DNA of 64,000 bases from Pontibacter litorisediminis (GCF_029360645.1 NZ_JARDUA010000009.1:62001-126000); one strand, 5' to 3'. Positions 50,595-59,126 are shown, counted from the stretch's first letter. Program-made: numbers and translations. The notes: generated by a model not told the origin, from the letters alone.

Positions 50595-51965
50595 TTAAAT
50601 AAGTCTATAACCTAATATCAATGAAAACGAACTTTTGAAGCTTGTTTCCCAAGTATTGGTTTCCAGCATTCTTTTTCCAACGCTATAATCGACCTCTAGA
50701 TTGAAATTATTCTTCATCTTTAATCCCAGTGAGAATAAAAAGCTTGGCTTCATGTTGAAGCTGGTCTGACGAAACTTTGGCTGTGTTTCGAAGTTCTCTG
50801 CTTTCATTGAGCTCGAGGGGTTAAGAAGGATGCTTGAGACAACAGCACCACTTAGAAAGAGTCTCGTCTCCTGGCTTAAGAAGAAGTGGTGCTTTATACC
50901 CAGGGGTATACTGATATGGGAATAGTCGACAGTCAACGTACCGTCCTCGGATTTTAAAGTGACATAAGCATGGTGAGTTGCCGTCTCTGGAACATATACA
51001 CTCTTGTAGACTGTAAGATCACCTTTGGTTTTGAAGTATTGGAAAGTAGGTCCCAAGTATAAAGACCACTTGTAATTGTTGAATGGAAAAACGCGCTCTA
51101 TTTCAAAGCCAACTCTTGCAGACTGTTCTGGGCCAAACCTTGTCGCAGCCTCTTTAACAATACTCTCCTTTAGGGGGCCGAGCATCCTTTGTTGTACAAC
51201 CTCAAATTGCGCTACTTCAAGAGACGCTGAGTTTATGCCTACTTTAGGGGTTAACTGAAATTTACCTCTCTGCTTTTTGTCGCTGTAGTTTGTGTAAGCT
51301 GAGCCAGCACACTTGTTGTACGCTGTGAATACCTCTATTAGGTCCTTTTCCTGATAAGCAGCATTGTAAAGCTGCTGGAATGTGAGGGCCTGACACTCGA
51401 GATTGCTCACCAGTTGCTGTTTGTACGTAGTGTTTTCACTAGCTTTAGTGGCTGTGATCAAGTACTTCTTATAAATAAGTTGCTCTGGGGTAGTGTTTTC
51501 TCTTGTAAAAAAATACCGTTGCAAGCCTCTACGGCCTACGTAGACGTACAAAGATGCCTTGCCCTCTACTAGTACCCGTAAAAAGAGCTGCTCCTGCGCA
51601 AGTTTAGGTTCTACAGAGTAATCCAAGTCCTTCGTGTTGTTGCTGGACTTGTCTATTTCTACTATAAAGCGTCTGTATTTGTGAATGCTGTTGAATATTT
51701 CTACCTCTTGCACATCATTTACTACAGCTGTTCTTATTTCAGAGTCCTCGGTGAGCTTATACTGGAAGTTCTCTGGATTTGTCAGCTTATCAGTGTTCTT
51801 GATAAGGCAGTCAACTCTGTGGCCATTGTTATGGATGAAATAGCCTGGCTTGAATACAGTTTGTGAATAGGAAATTAGGCTAAAGCAAGAAAGAAAGACT
51901 AGGAGTATAAGTTTTTTCATTTTGAAAATAGGGGAACTGGAAACGTTTAAAGCATATAATATCAT
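50595..51965 (-). CDS. Outer-membrane beta-barrel protein, paralogue 2
   Basis: A 456-aa frame; the real start may be the ATG at 51920 (MKKLILLVFLSC), which gives a clean signal peptide ending SYSQ. Same domain order as the gene at 47783: FKPGYFIHNNGHRVDCLIKN, RRFIVEIDKS, QEQLFLRVLVEGKASLYVYVGRRGLQRYFF, then a barrel ending SSFSLILGYRLI. The two copies are much more diverged than the adjacent nuoD copies. Divergent from intact nuoD, with 161 nt between. Function unknown. Confidence 0.82.
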   Translation of the reverse strand: MILYALNVSSSPIFKMKKLILLVFLSCFSLISYSQTVFKPGYFIHNNGHRVDCLIKNTDKLTNPENFQYKLTEDSEIRTAVVNDVQEVEIFNSIHKYRRFIVEIDKSSNNTKDLDYSVEPKLAQEQLFLRVLVEGKASLYVYVGRRGLQRYFFTRENTTPEQLIYKKYLITATKASENTTYKQQLVSNLECQALTFQQLYNAAYQEKDLIEVFTAYNKCAGSAYTNYSDKKQRGKFQLTPKVGINSASLEVAQFEVVQQRMLGPLKESIVKEAATRFGPEQSARVGFEIERVFPFNNYKWSLYLGPTFQYFKTKGDLTVYKSVYVPETATHHAYVTLKSEDGTLTVDYSHISIPLGIKHHFFLSQETRLFLSGAVVSSILLNPSSSMKAENFETQPKFRQTSFNMKPSFLFSLGLKMKNNFNLEVDYSVGKRMLETNTWETSFKSSFSLILGYRLI

Positions 51966-52126
51966 TCTGATATTTTTGTAAAGGTATATATTCGTGAGGA
52001 GTAGGCAAGTGTTATCTACTGCACTGCGTACTCAGGTACTTTATAGGGTATACTGTACAAATCCCGTTTTTTTCCGAACTTTGCGGAAGAGGCAACCTTC
52101 TAACATTCTAACATTCTAACTTACCT

Positions 52127-53332
52127 GTGTCCACGATCTACAAAAACTACCTGCTGCAGTCGGAGCCGAACAAGTTCAGCCAGGAGGCGCTGAAGGCCGG
52201 TGAGATGATTGTGAACATGGGGCCGCAGCACCCGAGCACGCACGGGGTACTGCGCCTGGAGGTGGTCACCGACGGGGAGATCATTCAGGAGGTGGTGCCG
52301 CACATCGGCTACCTGCACCGCTGTTTCGAGAAGCACGCCGAGAGTATGGCCTACAACCAGACCATCCCCTACGTAGACCGCATGGACTACCTGGCGGCCA
52401 TGAACTCGGAGCACGTGTGGTGCATGGGCGTGGAGAAGCTGCTGGGCATTACGGATCAAATTCCGAAGCGGGTCGAGTACATCCGGGTGCTGGTAACGGA
52501 GCTGAACCGCATCGCCTCGCACTTTGTGGCCATCGGCACCTACGCCATCGATATCGGGGCTTTTACCCCGTTTCTGTGGCTGCTGCGCGACCGCGAACAC
52601 ATTCAGCGCTTGCTGGAGTGGGTATGCGGGGCGCGTATGCTCTACAACTACATTTGGGTGGGCGGTTTATACTATGACCTGCCGATTGGCTTTGAGGAGC
52701 GCTGCCGCGAGTTTATAGAGTACCTGCAGCCCAAGCTCGACGAGCTGGACACTATACTTCTGAGCAACAAAATCTTTATCGACCGCACAGCCAACGTGGG
52801 CATACTGCCGCTGGATGTGGCGATTAACTACGGTTGCTCCGGCCCCATGCTACGCGGCTCCGGCCTAAAGCACGACCTGCGCCGCGTGGACGGCTACAGC
52901 GTTTACCCCGAGCTGGAGTTTGATGTACCGATAGGGCAAGGCCTAGCCGGCACCACCGGCGACTGCTGGGACCGCAACTACGTGCGCGCCCTGGAGTGCC
53001 GCGAATCGGTTAAGATCATCCGCCAGTGCCTCGACCAACTTACGGGCGACCACAAACGCACCCCTGACTTTGACCCGCAGGCGGCCTGTCCCAAGAAGAT
53101 GCGTATGACGGGAGCGCAGGAGTTATACTTTAGAGGTGAAACCCCACGTGGCGAGTTGGGCTACTACTTCCGCACCACCGACAAAAGCGACGTGCCGTTC
53201 CGGGCCAAAGGCCGCGCGCCAAGCTTTGTAAACCTTTCGGTACTGCCCGAAATAAGCCGCGGCTGCATGGTCGCCGACCTCATTGCCATTGTCGGTTCTG
53301 TGGATATCGTGTTGGGGGAAGTGGACAGGTAA
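52127..53332 (+). CDS. nuoD: NADH-quinone oxidoreductase subunit D
   Basis: A 401-aa full-length 49-kDa subunit. The N-terminus has MGPQHPSTHGVLRLEVVTDGE, lining the quinone channel. Conserved GGLYYDLPIGFEERC, RGSGLKHDLRRVDGY and the C-terminal EISRGCMVADLIAIVGSVDIVLGEVDR are all present. The start is GTG at 52127. It is separated from nuoABC by 7 kb and no nuo gene follows, so it must be transcribed from its own promoter. GAACTTTG at 52076-52083 is a near match to the -7 consensus. Confidence 0.96.
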   Translation: MSTIYKNYLLQSEPNKFSQEALKAGEMIVNMGPQHPSTHGVLRLEVVTDGEIIQEVVPHIGYLHRCFEKHAESMAYNQTIPYVDRMDYLAAMNSEHVWCMGVEKLLGITDQIPKRVEYIRVLVTELNRIASHFVAIGTYAIDIGAFTPFLWLLRDREHIQRLLEWVCGARMLYNYIWVGGLYYDLPIGFEERCREFIEYLQPKLDELDTILLSNKIFIDRTANVGILPLDVAINYGCSGPMLRGSGLKHDLRRVDGYSVYPELEFDVPIGQGLAGTTGDCWDRNYVRALECRESVKIIRQCLDQLTGDHKRTPDFDPQAACPKKMRMTGAQELYFRGETPRGELGYYFRTTDKSDVPFRAKGRAPSFVNLSVLPEISRGCMVADLIAIVGSVDIVLGEVDR

Positions 53333-53355
53333 GTATAAAGTTATACTTGCTTTTT

Positions 53356-53671
53356 GGCGCAAGAGTCCGTTTGTGCCTTTTCTTAGTCGCTGCTTTCTGC
53401 AGTTGGAACCAAGCTATCCGCTAGCGCGAGCTTGTAGATCGTGCTTTCCCTATTGCTACTGCTTTCCGTAGCTTGACACAAGCTATACTCTCTAGCCACT
53501 GTTCATCCTCCAGCCCCACTCACCTACAGTTGCACTTCATGCTATGGAGCTCTCCAGCCCGAGAGGGCTCGTCTTCGGGCATCGCGCTGGGAGCTTTTCC
53601 TTTGCTCCTGTGTCGCAATGCCTTTCAGGCACCGGAAAAACTCGCATAGGCGCTCAACCCAAAGACTGGGA
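53356..53671 (+). repeat. Composite intergenic repeat, copy C
   Basis: It contains both hairpin units: GGCGCAAGAGTCCGTTTGTGCC, partly decayed, and AGCGCGAGCTTGTAGATCGTGCT. The tails have CAAGCTAT, then CTAGCCACTGTTCATCC. It then has CTCTCCAGCCCGAGAGGGCTCGTC, TCGGGCATCGCGCTGG, TTTCCTTTGCTCCTG, TGTCGCAATGCC, GGCACCGGAAAAA and GGCGCTCAACCCAAAGACTGGG. Same orientation as copy A. Confidence 0.8.
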
Positions 53672-53741
53672 TCAGCTTTTAGTAGCCAGAGTTGATGGAG
53701 CTTCAGCCAAGTTGTGGGAGGATGACAATCGTTCACTAATT

Positions 53742-53893
53742 CCCCTCCTCGGAGGGGTTAGGGATGGGTTTATACTTGTGCCCATGCTACTCCAGCAACC
53801 ATAGTACTTATACTTCAGCCAATGCAGCTACAGAGCTTCCCACCTAGGGGTAGGGGCCCTCGAAAAAGCCAAGGAGGGGCAGGGGTGGTTGGA
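53742..53893. repeat. C-rich repeat units, family 2
   Basis: TCCCCTCCTCGGAGGGGTTAGGGATGGG at 53742-53768 and GGGGTAGGGGCCCTCGA ... AAGGAGGGGCAGGGGTGGTTGG at 53846-53893. They match the arms of the palindrome at 45176 and units at 42885-43050. Confidence 0.65.
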
Positions 53894-53996
53894 CTAGGAT
53901 CGCAAAACATTCGTCCAATTTTAAGGATGGACTAGAGTAAACTTTCTGCCACTCATAGTAGGGAGTTCACTCCGAAACTATAAACTTGATTTAGAA

Positions 53997-54024
53997 AAAA
54001 AGCCTGCTTCATCAGCAGGCTTTT
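53997..54024 (-). terminator. lutB terminator
   Basis: Stem AAAAGCCTGCT / AGCAGGCTTTT (53998-54008 with 54014-54024) and 5-nt loop, flanked by an A-run. It lies directly after the lutB stop. Confidence 0.85.
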
Positions 54025-54027
54025 TAC

Positions 54028-55401
54028 TTATCCGCGTTGCTCCTTCCAGATCTGGTTAAACGATTTCTTAGATGCTTGCAGCGGCTCGCGGCGCTTGCTC
54101 CAGGAGTCTTTCTGCACGTAGCGCAGCACGAAGTTCTTGAGGCTGGCCGGGGCCATGTTCATCAGGCGGCGGCTCTTCATGGCTTTTAGCCACAGCTTAA
54201 TGGCTGTTTTCTCCTGGCTATCCACCATGCCCTGATCCACGCTCTGCTTGCGGTTTAGCAGCAGCAGGTTGTGGATGTTGATCTTAACCGGACAAACCGA
54301 GGTGCAGGCACCGCAGAGGGAGCTGGCAAAGCTCAGGTGCTTGTGCTCGGCCATTCCATCATAGTGTGGCGTGATGACAGAACCGATCGGGCCGCTGTAG
54401 GTAGTCTCATACGTATGGCCGCCGATGTTTTTGTATACCGGGCATACGTTGAGGCAGGCGCCGCAGCGGATGCAGTTCAGGGCCTCGCGCTTCTCGGGCA
54501 AGGCCAGCAGGTCGGTGCGGCCGTTGTCGAGCAGCACCACATACATCTCCTCCGGGCCGTCCTTTTCTTTGGCTTGGCGTGGGCCGGTGAAAATGGTGTT
54601 GTACACTGTTATCCCTTGTCCGGTGCCGCTGGTGCTCAGCAAGGGCCAGAACAGGTCCAGGTCCATAATGGAAGGGATCATCTTCTCGATGCCCACAATG
54701 GCGATATGCGTTTTTGGGAAGGCGGTGGAAAGACGGCCATTGCCCTCGTTCTCGGTTACGGCCACGCCGCCCACATCCGCAATCAGAAAGTTACCGCCTG
54801 TGATGCCTACCTCGGCCGACGTATACTTTTCGCGCAGCAGCCTGCGGGCCACGCCCACCAGTTCCTCAGCGTTATCGGTAGGAGGGATGCCCAGCTTGCG
54901 CACGAACAGGTCCCGGATGTCGGTCTTGGACATGTGCATGGCCGGCGTGACGATGTGGTAAGGCCGCTGCTCCGCCAGCTGTACTATGTACTCGCCCAGG
55001 TCTGTCTCTACTGTTTCGATGCCGTTCTTCTCCAGGTAATCGTTCAGGTGTATCTCCTCTGTCGTCATCGACTTGGATTTTACCACCGAACGCGCGCGCT
55101 TGCGCTTCATGATCTCACCGATCTCCTTCAAGGCCTCCTGCGTGTCGCGGGCCCAGATCACCTTGCCGCCGCGTGCCGTGAAGTTGGACTCGAACTCCAT
55201 CAGATACTTGTCCAGGTTGTTGATGGTCTGGGTTTTTATATAGGAAGCACGCTCCCGTGCCAGCTCATGGTCGGAGTATTGGGTAAGGCCACGTTGCACA
55301 GCGGCATTGTACTTGCCGATGTTAAACTTGATGGTGGCGCGGTGGCCCTGGTCGAATGCTTTCGTCTCCGCGTCTTGCAGAAACTGTTTCAGTTTGCTCA
55401 T
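54028..55401 (-). CDS. lutB: Lactate utilization iron-sulfur protein LutB
   Basis: A 457-aa cytosolic protein. The N-terminal DUF162/LUD part holds VVKSKSMTTEEIHLN and GITGGNFLIADVGGVAVTENEGN. Two [4Fe-4S] motifs follow: CIRCGACLNVCPVY at about 315 and LCGACTSVCPVKI at about 362. LutB is the electron-transfer subunit of the LutABC L-lactate dehydrogenase. LutA and LutC are not adjacent. It has its own terminator and appears monocistronic. Confidence 0.93.
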   Translation of the reverse strand: MSKLKQFLQDAETKAFDQGHRATIKFNIGKYNAAVQRGLTQYSDHELARERASYIKTQTINNLDKYLMEFESNFTARGGKVIWARDTQEALKEIGEIMKRKRARSVVKSKSMTTEEIHLNDYLEKNGIETVETDLGEYIVQLAEQRPYHIVTPAMHMSKTDIRDLFVRKLGIPPTDNAEELVGVARRLLREKYTSAEVGITGGNFLIADVGGVAVTENEGNGRLSTAFPKTHIAIVGIEKMIPSIMDLDLFWPLLSTSGTGQGITVYNTIFTGPRQAKEKDGPEEMYVVLLDNGRTDLLALPEKREALNCIRCGACLNVCPVYKNIGGHTYETTYSGPIGSVITPHYDGMAEHKHLSFASSLCGACTSVCPVKINIHNLLLLNRKQSVDQGMVDSQEKTAIKLWLKAMKSRRLMNMAPASLKNFVLRYVQKDSWSKRREPLQASKKSFNQIWKEQRG

Positions 55402-55460
55402 GCTATATTCCCCCCTGCGTTTTCCTGGGCCGGCCCTACTTATGGCAGCCCCTATAAAAG

Positions 55461-55490
55461 AAAAACACCCTTAAAGTTAGGGTGTTTTTT
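55461..55490. terminator. Terminator of the M28 peptidase gene
   Basis: Stem AAAAACACCCT / AGGGTGTTTTT (55461-55471 with 55479-55489). Strong A and T runs on both sides; works for the minus-strand gene ending at 55624. Confidence 0.75.
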
Positions 55491-55623
55491 TAAGAGTTAA
55501 AAAGTTAGAGAGTTTGGGAGTTAGAAAGTTAAAGAACCAAAAGCCCAGGTGTGATGCTACACTGCCTGCCTTGCGGCAAATAACCCTCTAACTCCTAAAC
55601 CTTAGAACTATAAACTCAAAAGC

Positions 55624-57168
55624 TTATTTTTTATTGCTGTCTACCACGATTCTATTTTCGCGGTTGGCCAGCTCCCATGCCACGTGGAACGCCAGGCGTG
55701 CTACTTTCTCAGCGCTCTCATAAATGATCTTGTCCGGCTCGTCGCCTGGCTGGTGATAGTCGTCGTGCACGCCATTGAAGTAGAACACGATCGGAATACC
55801 GTTCTTGGCGAAGTTGTAATGGTCGGAGCGGTAGTAGAAGCGGTTCGGGTCGTTCTCGTCGTTAAAAGTATAGTCGAGCTTCAGGTTCACGTACTTCTGG
55901 TTCATCTCCTCGTTGATCTGGTGCAGCTCCGAAGAAAGCTTGTCGGCCCCGATCACATAGATGTAGTTGCTGTCGTTGGTCTTCTCATGCTCGTAGTCCA
56001 TGCGGCCGATCATGTCGATGTTCACGTTGGCCACGGTGTTCTCTAGCGGGAAGATCGGGTTTTCAGAGTAATACTCCGAACCCAGCAGGCCTTTCTCCTC
56101 GCCGGTTACCGTCATAAACAGCACGCTGCGGCGCGGGCCGTAGCCGTCCTTCTTGGCCTGGGCAAACGCCTCCGCCAGCTCGATGACCGCCACCGTGCCG
56201 GATCCGTCGTCATTGGCGCCGTTGTAGATCTTATCGCCTTCCAGCGACTCGTCCACGCCTACGTGGTCGTAGTGTGCGGTTACAATAACAACCTCATCTT
56301 TTTTATCGGTGCCTTCCACAAAGCCCAGCACGTTCTCCGTTGGCAGCGGCTCAGAGGTTCTGCTCATCAGGATTCTGATATCAGAGGCAGGCTTATAGGC
56401 GACGGTTGCTGCATTTTGCTGCAGTTTCTCCGGGGTAGTGCCCAGTATGGCGGCGCCTACGGTTGGTGTGGCAAAGATAGTGGCTGGGCGGTCGCTGGTG
56501 CTGCCCTGCTGTGAGATGGAAGGCTGCGACAGGCGGTGCGAGAAACGGTCTGCCATGCCGCGGTACTCCTCGGCGCCCAGCACGTACACCACGCCTTTGG
56601 CGCCTGCTTCTTCCGCAGCGGCAGAGAAGCCGCGCATCTTAGTCTGCATCTCGGCCGGTGTCAGCAGCGTTACGATCAGTTTGCCGTTAGCGCCTTTCTC
56701 TGCAATTTGTGCGGCATCCGCCACATAAACAGCCTCTACGCCTTGCTCTGTCGTGAAAGGGGAGGAGCCGAATGGGAAGAAGTCCTGCATCATCAGGTAC
56801 TTCTCCTTGCCCACCGTGATGTGGCCCTCGCCCCAGGTGCTTTTCTGCAGGTCGAACGTCTGGTAGTATGGGTTGGCGCTGTTGCTCTTCACCGGCCCCA
56901 TCAGGCCATCTTCCCGGAATTCACGGGCGATGTACTCAGCGGCCATTTTCTGGCCTTTCTCGCCGGTGTTACGGCCTTCGTACTCATCAGAGGCGATGAT
57001 GTGGAGGTGCTTCGAAAGATCTGCCGCTGTGATAGTTTCGGCATACTTTGGGGCTGCCTCGCTTAGCTTGGCTGAGTCGGTGGTGGGGTTACTGGCGCTA
57101 GGGCCCTTGGCGCAACCGTAGCCTATGGTGGCCAGCAACAGGGCAGCGTAGAGATTATGTCTCTTCAT
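55624..57168 (-). CDS. M28 family zinc aminopeptidase, probable lipoprotein
   Basis: 514 aa. The N-terminus (LLATIGYGC) looks like a lipobox. A PA-like insert lies between about 110 and 260. The two-zinc site is complete: H in TAHYDHVG, D in GANDDGSG, E pair in VTGEEKGLLGS, D in VNIDMIGR, and H in YRSDHYNFAKNGIP. It hydrolyses N-terminal residues from peptides at the cell envelope. Monocistronic, ending in a terminator. Length is typical of Bacteroidota members. Confidence 0.92.
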   Translation of the reverse strand: MKRHNLYAALLLATIGYGCAKGPSASNPTTDSAKLSEAAPKYAETITAADLSKHLHIIASDEYEGRNTGEKGQKMAAEYIAREFREDGLMGPVKSNSANPYYQTFDLQKSTWGEGHITVGKEKYLMMQDFFPFGSSPFTTEQGVEAVYVADAAQIAEKGANGKLIVTLLTPAEMQTKMRGFSAAAEEAGAKGVVYVLGAEEYRGMADRFSHRLSQPSISQQGSTSDRPATIFATPTVGAAILGTTPEKLQQNAATVAYKPASDIRILMSRTSEPLPTENVLGFVEGTDKKDEVVIVTAHYDHVGVDESLEGDKIYNGANDDGSGTVAVIELAEAFAQAKKDGYGPRRSVLFMTVTGEEKGLLGSEYYSENPIFPLENTVANVNIDMIGRMDYEHEKTNDSNYIYVIGADKLSSELHQINEEMNQKYVNLKLDYTFNDENDPNRFYYRSDHYNFAKNGIPIVFYFNGVHDDYHQPGDEPDKIIYESAEKVARLAFHVAWELANRENRIVVDSNKK

Positions 57169-57244
57169 GGTTTAGTTTAGGTGTTTTATTAAATATAAGT
57201 ACAGGTTAGATGCTTACTTGTGTGGCAGGTTTAATTTACGGGGC

Positions 57245-57730
57245 TTATTCCTTCACGATCAGGACCGTGGCAAAGGCCGCCACACCCTCCTTTTTGCCCA
57301 CAAAACCCAACTGCTCGGTGGTAGTGGCTTTAATGGAGATATCCTCCTCCGGAATGCCCATCACCTCGGCCAGGCACGTTTTCATGGCCGGGATGTGCGG
57401 GTTCACCTTCGGCTCCTGCAGGCATACGGTAGAATCGATGTTGCCGATCGCGTAGCCTTCGCGGGACAGTAGGTGCACTACCTCTTTCAGCAGGATCTTA
57501 GAGTCGATGCCTTTATACTTGGGGTCCTTGTCGGAGAAGTGGAAGCCAATGTCGCGCATGTTGGCCGCGCCTAGCAGCGCGTCGCAGATCACATGTATCA
57601 GCACATCCGCATCGGAATGGCCCAGGGCACCGTGCGTGTGCGGAACCTTGATGCCGCCGAGCCAGAAGTCGAGCCCTTCCTGCAGCTGGTGCACGTCGTA
57701 GCCGAAGCCGGTTCTTATTTTCAATTTCAT
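57245..57730 (-). CDS. ispF: 2-C-methyl-D-erythritol 2,4-cyclodiphosphate synthase
   Basis: 161 aa from the ATG at 57730, the usual IspF size; the longer frame adds 33 unconserved residues. FGYDVHQL supplies the zinc ligands Asp and His, LGHSDADVLIHVICDALLGA the third histidine and substrate loop, DIGFHFSDKDP the flexible loop, and IKATTTEQLGFVGKKEGVAAFATVL the C-terminal motif. It forms the cyclic diphosphate of the non-mevalonate isoprenoid pathway. No other isp gene is in the window. Confidence 0.96.
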   Translation of the reverse strand: MKLKIRTGFGYDVHQLQEGLDFWLGGIKVPHTHGALGHSDADVLIHVICDALLGAANMRDIGFHFSDKDPKYKGIDSKILLKEVVHLLSREGYAIGNIDSTVCLQEPKVNPHIPAMKTCLAEVMGIPEEDISIKATTTEQLGFVGKKEGVAAFATVLIVKE

Positions 57731-57879
57731 AGTTAAGTAATCCGAAGAATAAATGAAGTATAAAGCCTGAACGTAAATAGGCTTAAAAAGTAAATCTAAG
57801 CTAAAAATACGATTATGCGCCACAGCCAAGGCTGTTTTTTGGAAGTGTGGGAACGAAGCGGAGCAGCAGCGTCTAAAAA

Positions 57880-57908
57880 AAGCGCCTGCTAAAGTATAGC
57901 AGGCGCTT
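57880..57908 (-). terminator. Terminator of the alkene reductase operon
   Basis: Stem AAGCGCCTGCT / AGCAGGCGCTT (57880-57890 with 57898-57908), loop AAAGTAT, A-run following on the minus strand as T-run. The loop contains the abundant AAGTATA word. Confidence 0.82.
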
Positions 57909-57935
57909 GGTTTAAATGTCAGTAGCTTTCTCCGG

Positions 57936-59036
57936 TTAGGCTTCTATTTCAGCCAGCGAAGGGTAGTCGATGTAGCCTTTCTCGCCTGGAACGTAAAACG
58001 TGTTAGGGTCAGCCTCCTGCAGCTCTGCACCCTGCTCAAAGCGCTCCGGCAGGTCGGGGTTGGCGATAAACGGCACACCATAGGCCACTAGGTCTGCGTT
58101 GCCCTCTTCTATTACCTCATTGCCGGTTTCCTGCGTAAATCCGCCGTTAATGATCATGTTGCCTTTATACTTGGGGCGGTAGCGCTTGGCAATGTGTTTT
58201 TCAATAAACGGAACCTCATAGTTGGCCGGCGAAGCCTCAGTCAGGTGCAAATAAGCCAGGTTATACTTGTTCAGCTGCTCCACAATGTAGTCGAAAGTCG
58301 GGATCGTGTCCTCGTTAACCGTGATGCCGAAGCCGCCGTGCAGGCTGGGGTTCAGGCGCACGCCTACCCGTTCAACCGGTACTACCTCCTTAACGGCGTC
58401 CAGCACCTCAAACAGGATGCGGGCGCGGTTCTCTATGGAGCCGCCGTACGCATCGGTGCGGGTGTTGGCGGTGCTCACGAAGAACTGGTGCAGCAGGTAA
58501 CCGTTGGAGGCATGCACTTCCACACCGTCGAAGCCGGCAGCCATGGCATTTTTTGCCGCGCTCCTGTAGTCCTGCACAATCTGCTGTATCTCTGGCACGG
58601 TCAGCGCACGCGGTGTTTCCGTGTCTTTAAAGCCTTGCGGCGTAAAGGCCTTGGCTTTCGGGTTGATGGCAGATGGCGCTACCGGCAAGTCGCCACCGTG
58701 GAAGTCAGGGTGCGACATCCGGCCCACGTGCCACAGCTGCAGGAATATTTTACCGCCCTCGGCATGCACGGCCTCAGTTACTTTCTTCCAGCCGGCTACT
58801 TGCTCCTGGCTGTAGATGCCGGGCGTGTTGATGTAGCCTACGCCCTGCTTTGAGATCTGCGATCCCTCTGAGATGATGAGCCCGGCGCCGGCGCGCTGGG
58901 TGTAGTAGGTCACCATGAGGTCATTCGGTATATTTCCTTCGTTGTCGGCGCGGCTGCGCGTCATGGGGGCCATCACGACCCGGTTCTTTAGCTCCAGGCC
59001 GTGGAGATTTATCGGTCTTAAAAGTGGTTGTGACAT
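57936..59036 (-). CDS. Alkene reductase, old yellow enzyme family
   Basis: 366 aa from the ATG at 59036. A TIM-barrel flavoprotein: VVMAPMTRSRA binds FMN, LQLWHVGRMSHP and HASNGYLLHQFFVSTANTRTDAYGG hold the substrate-binding histidine/asparagine and barrel core, and the C-terminal DLVAYGVPFIANPDLPER is the phosphate-binding part. It reduces activated C=C bonds such as those of enones and nitro-compounds using NAD(P)H. It lies 90 nt after an aldo/keto reductase gene and is likely controlled with it by the MarR-type regulator upstream. Confidence 0.94.
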   Translation of the reverse strand: MSQPLLRPINLHGLELKNRVVMAPMTRSRADNEGNIPNDLMVTYYTQRAGAGLIISEGSQISKQGVGYINTPGIYSQEQVAGWKKVTEAVHAEGGKIFLQLWHVGRMSHPDFHGGDLPVAPSAINPKAKAFTPQGFKDTETPRALTVPEIQQIVQDYRSAAKNAMAAGFDGVEVHASNGYLLHQFFVSTANTRTDAYGGSIENRARILFEVLDAVKEVVPVERVGVRLNPSLHGGFGITVNEDTIPTFDYIVEQLNKYNLAYLHLTEASPANYEVPFIEKHIAKRYRPKYKGNMIINGGFTQETGNEVIEEGNADLVAYGVPFIANPDLPERFEQGAELQEADPNTFYVPGEKGYIDYPSLAEIEA

Positions 59037-59126
59037 GTTGATTGTTAGCTTGTTTATTGTTAGTTGTTGAAATGCTAGTGAGCAAACCATTCAGTTATTC
59101 ACTCATGCACTCATTCAAAATTGATT

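Larger units (their letters stand above)
53333..54027. other. Gene-free region between nuoD and lutB
   Basis: 695 bases between convergent genes. It holds composite repeat copy C (53356-53671), two C-rich repeat units (53742-53768 and 53843-53893), several TATACTT words and the lutB terminator. No credible gene. Confidence 0.6.

Noticed and set aside
45173..52126. Insertion sequence or prophage as the cause of the nuo split
   Set aside because: No transposase, integrase or terminal inverted repeats with target duplications were found; only the nuoD 5' duplication marks a boundary.
53283..53804. Short ORFs of 62-86 aa downstream of nuoD
   Set aside because: They lie within composite repeat copy C and do not match frames in copies A or B.
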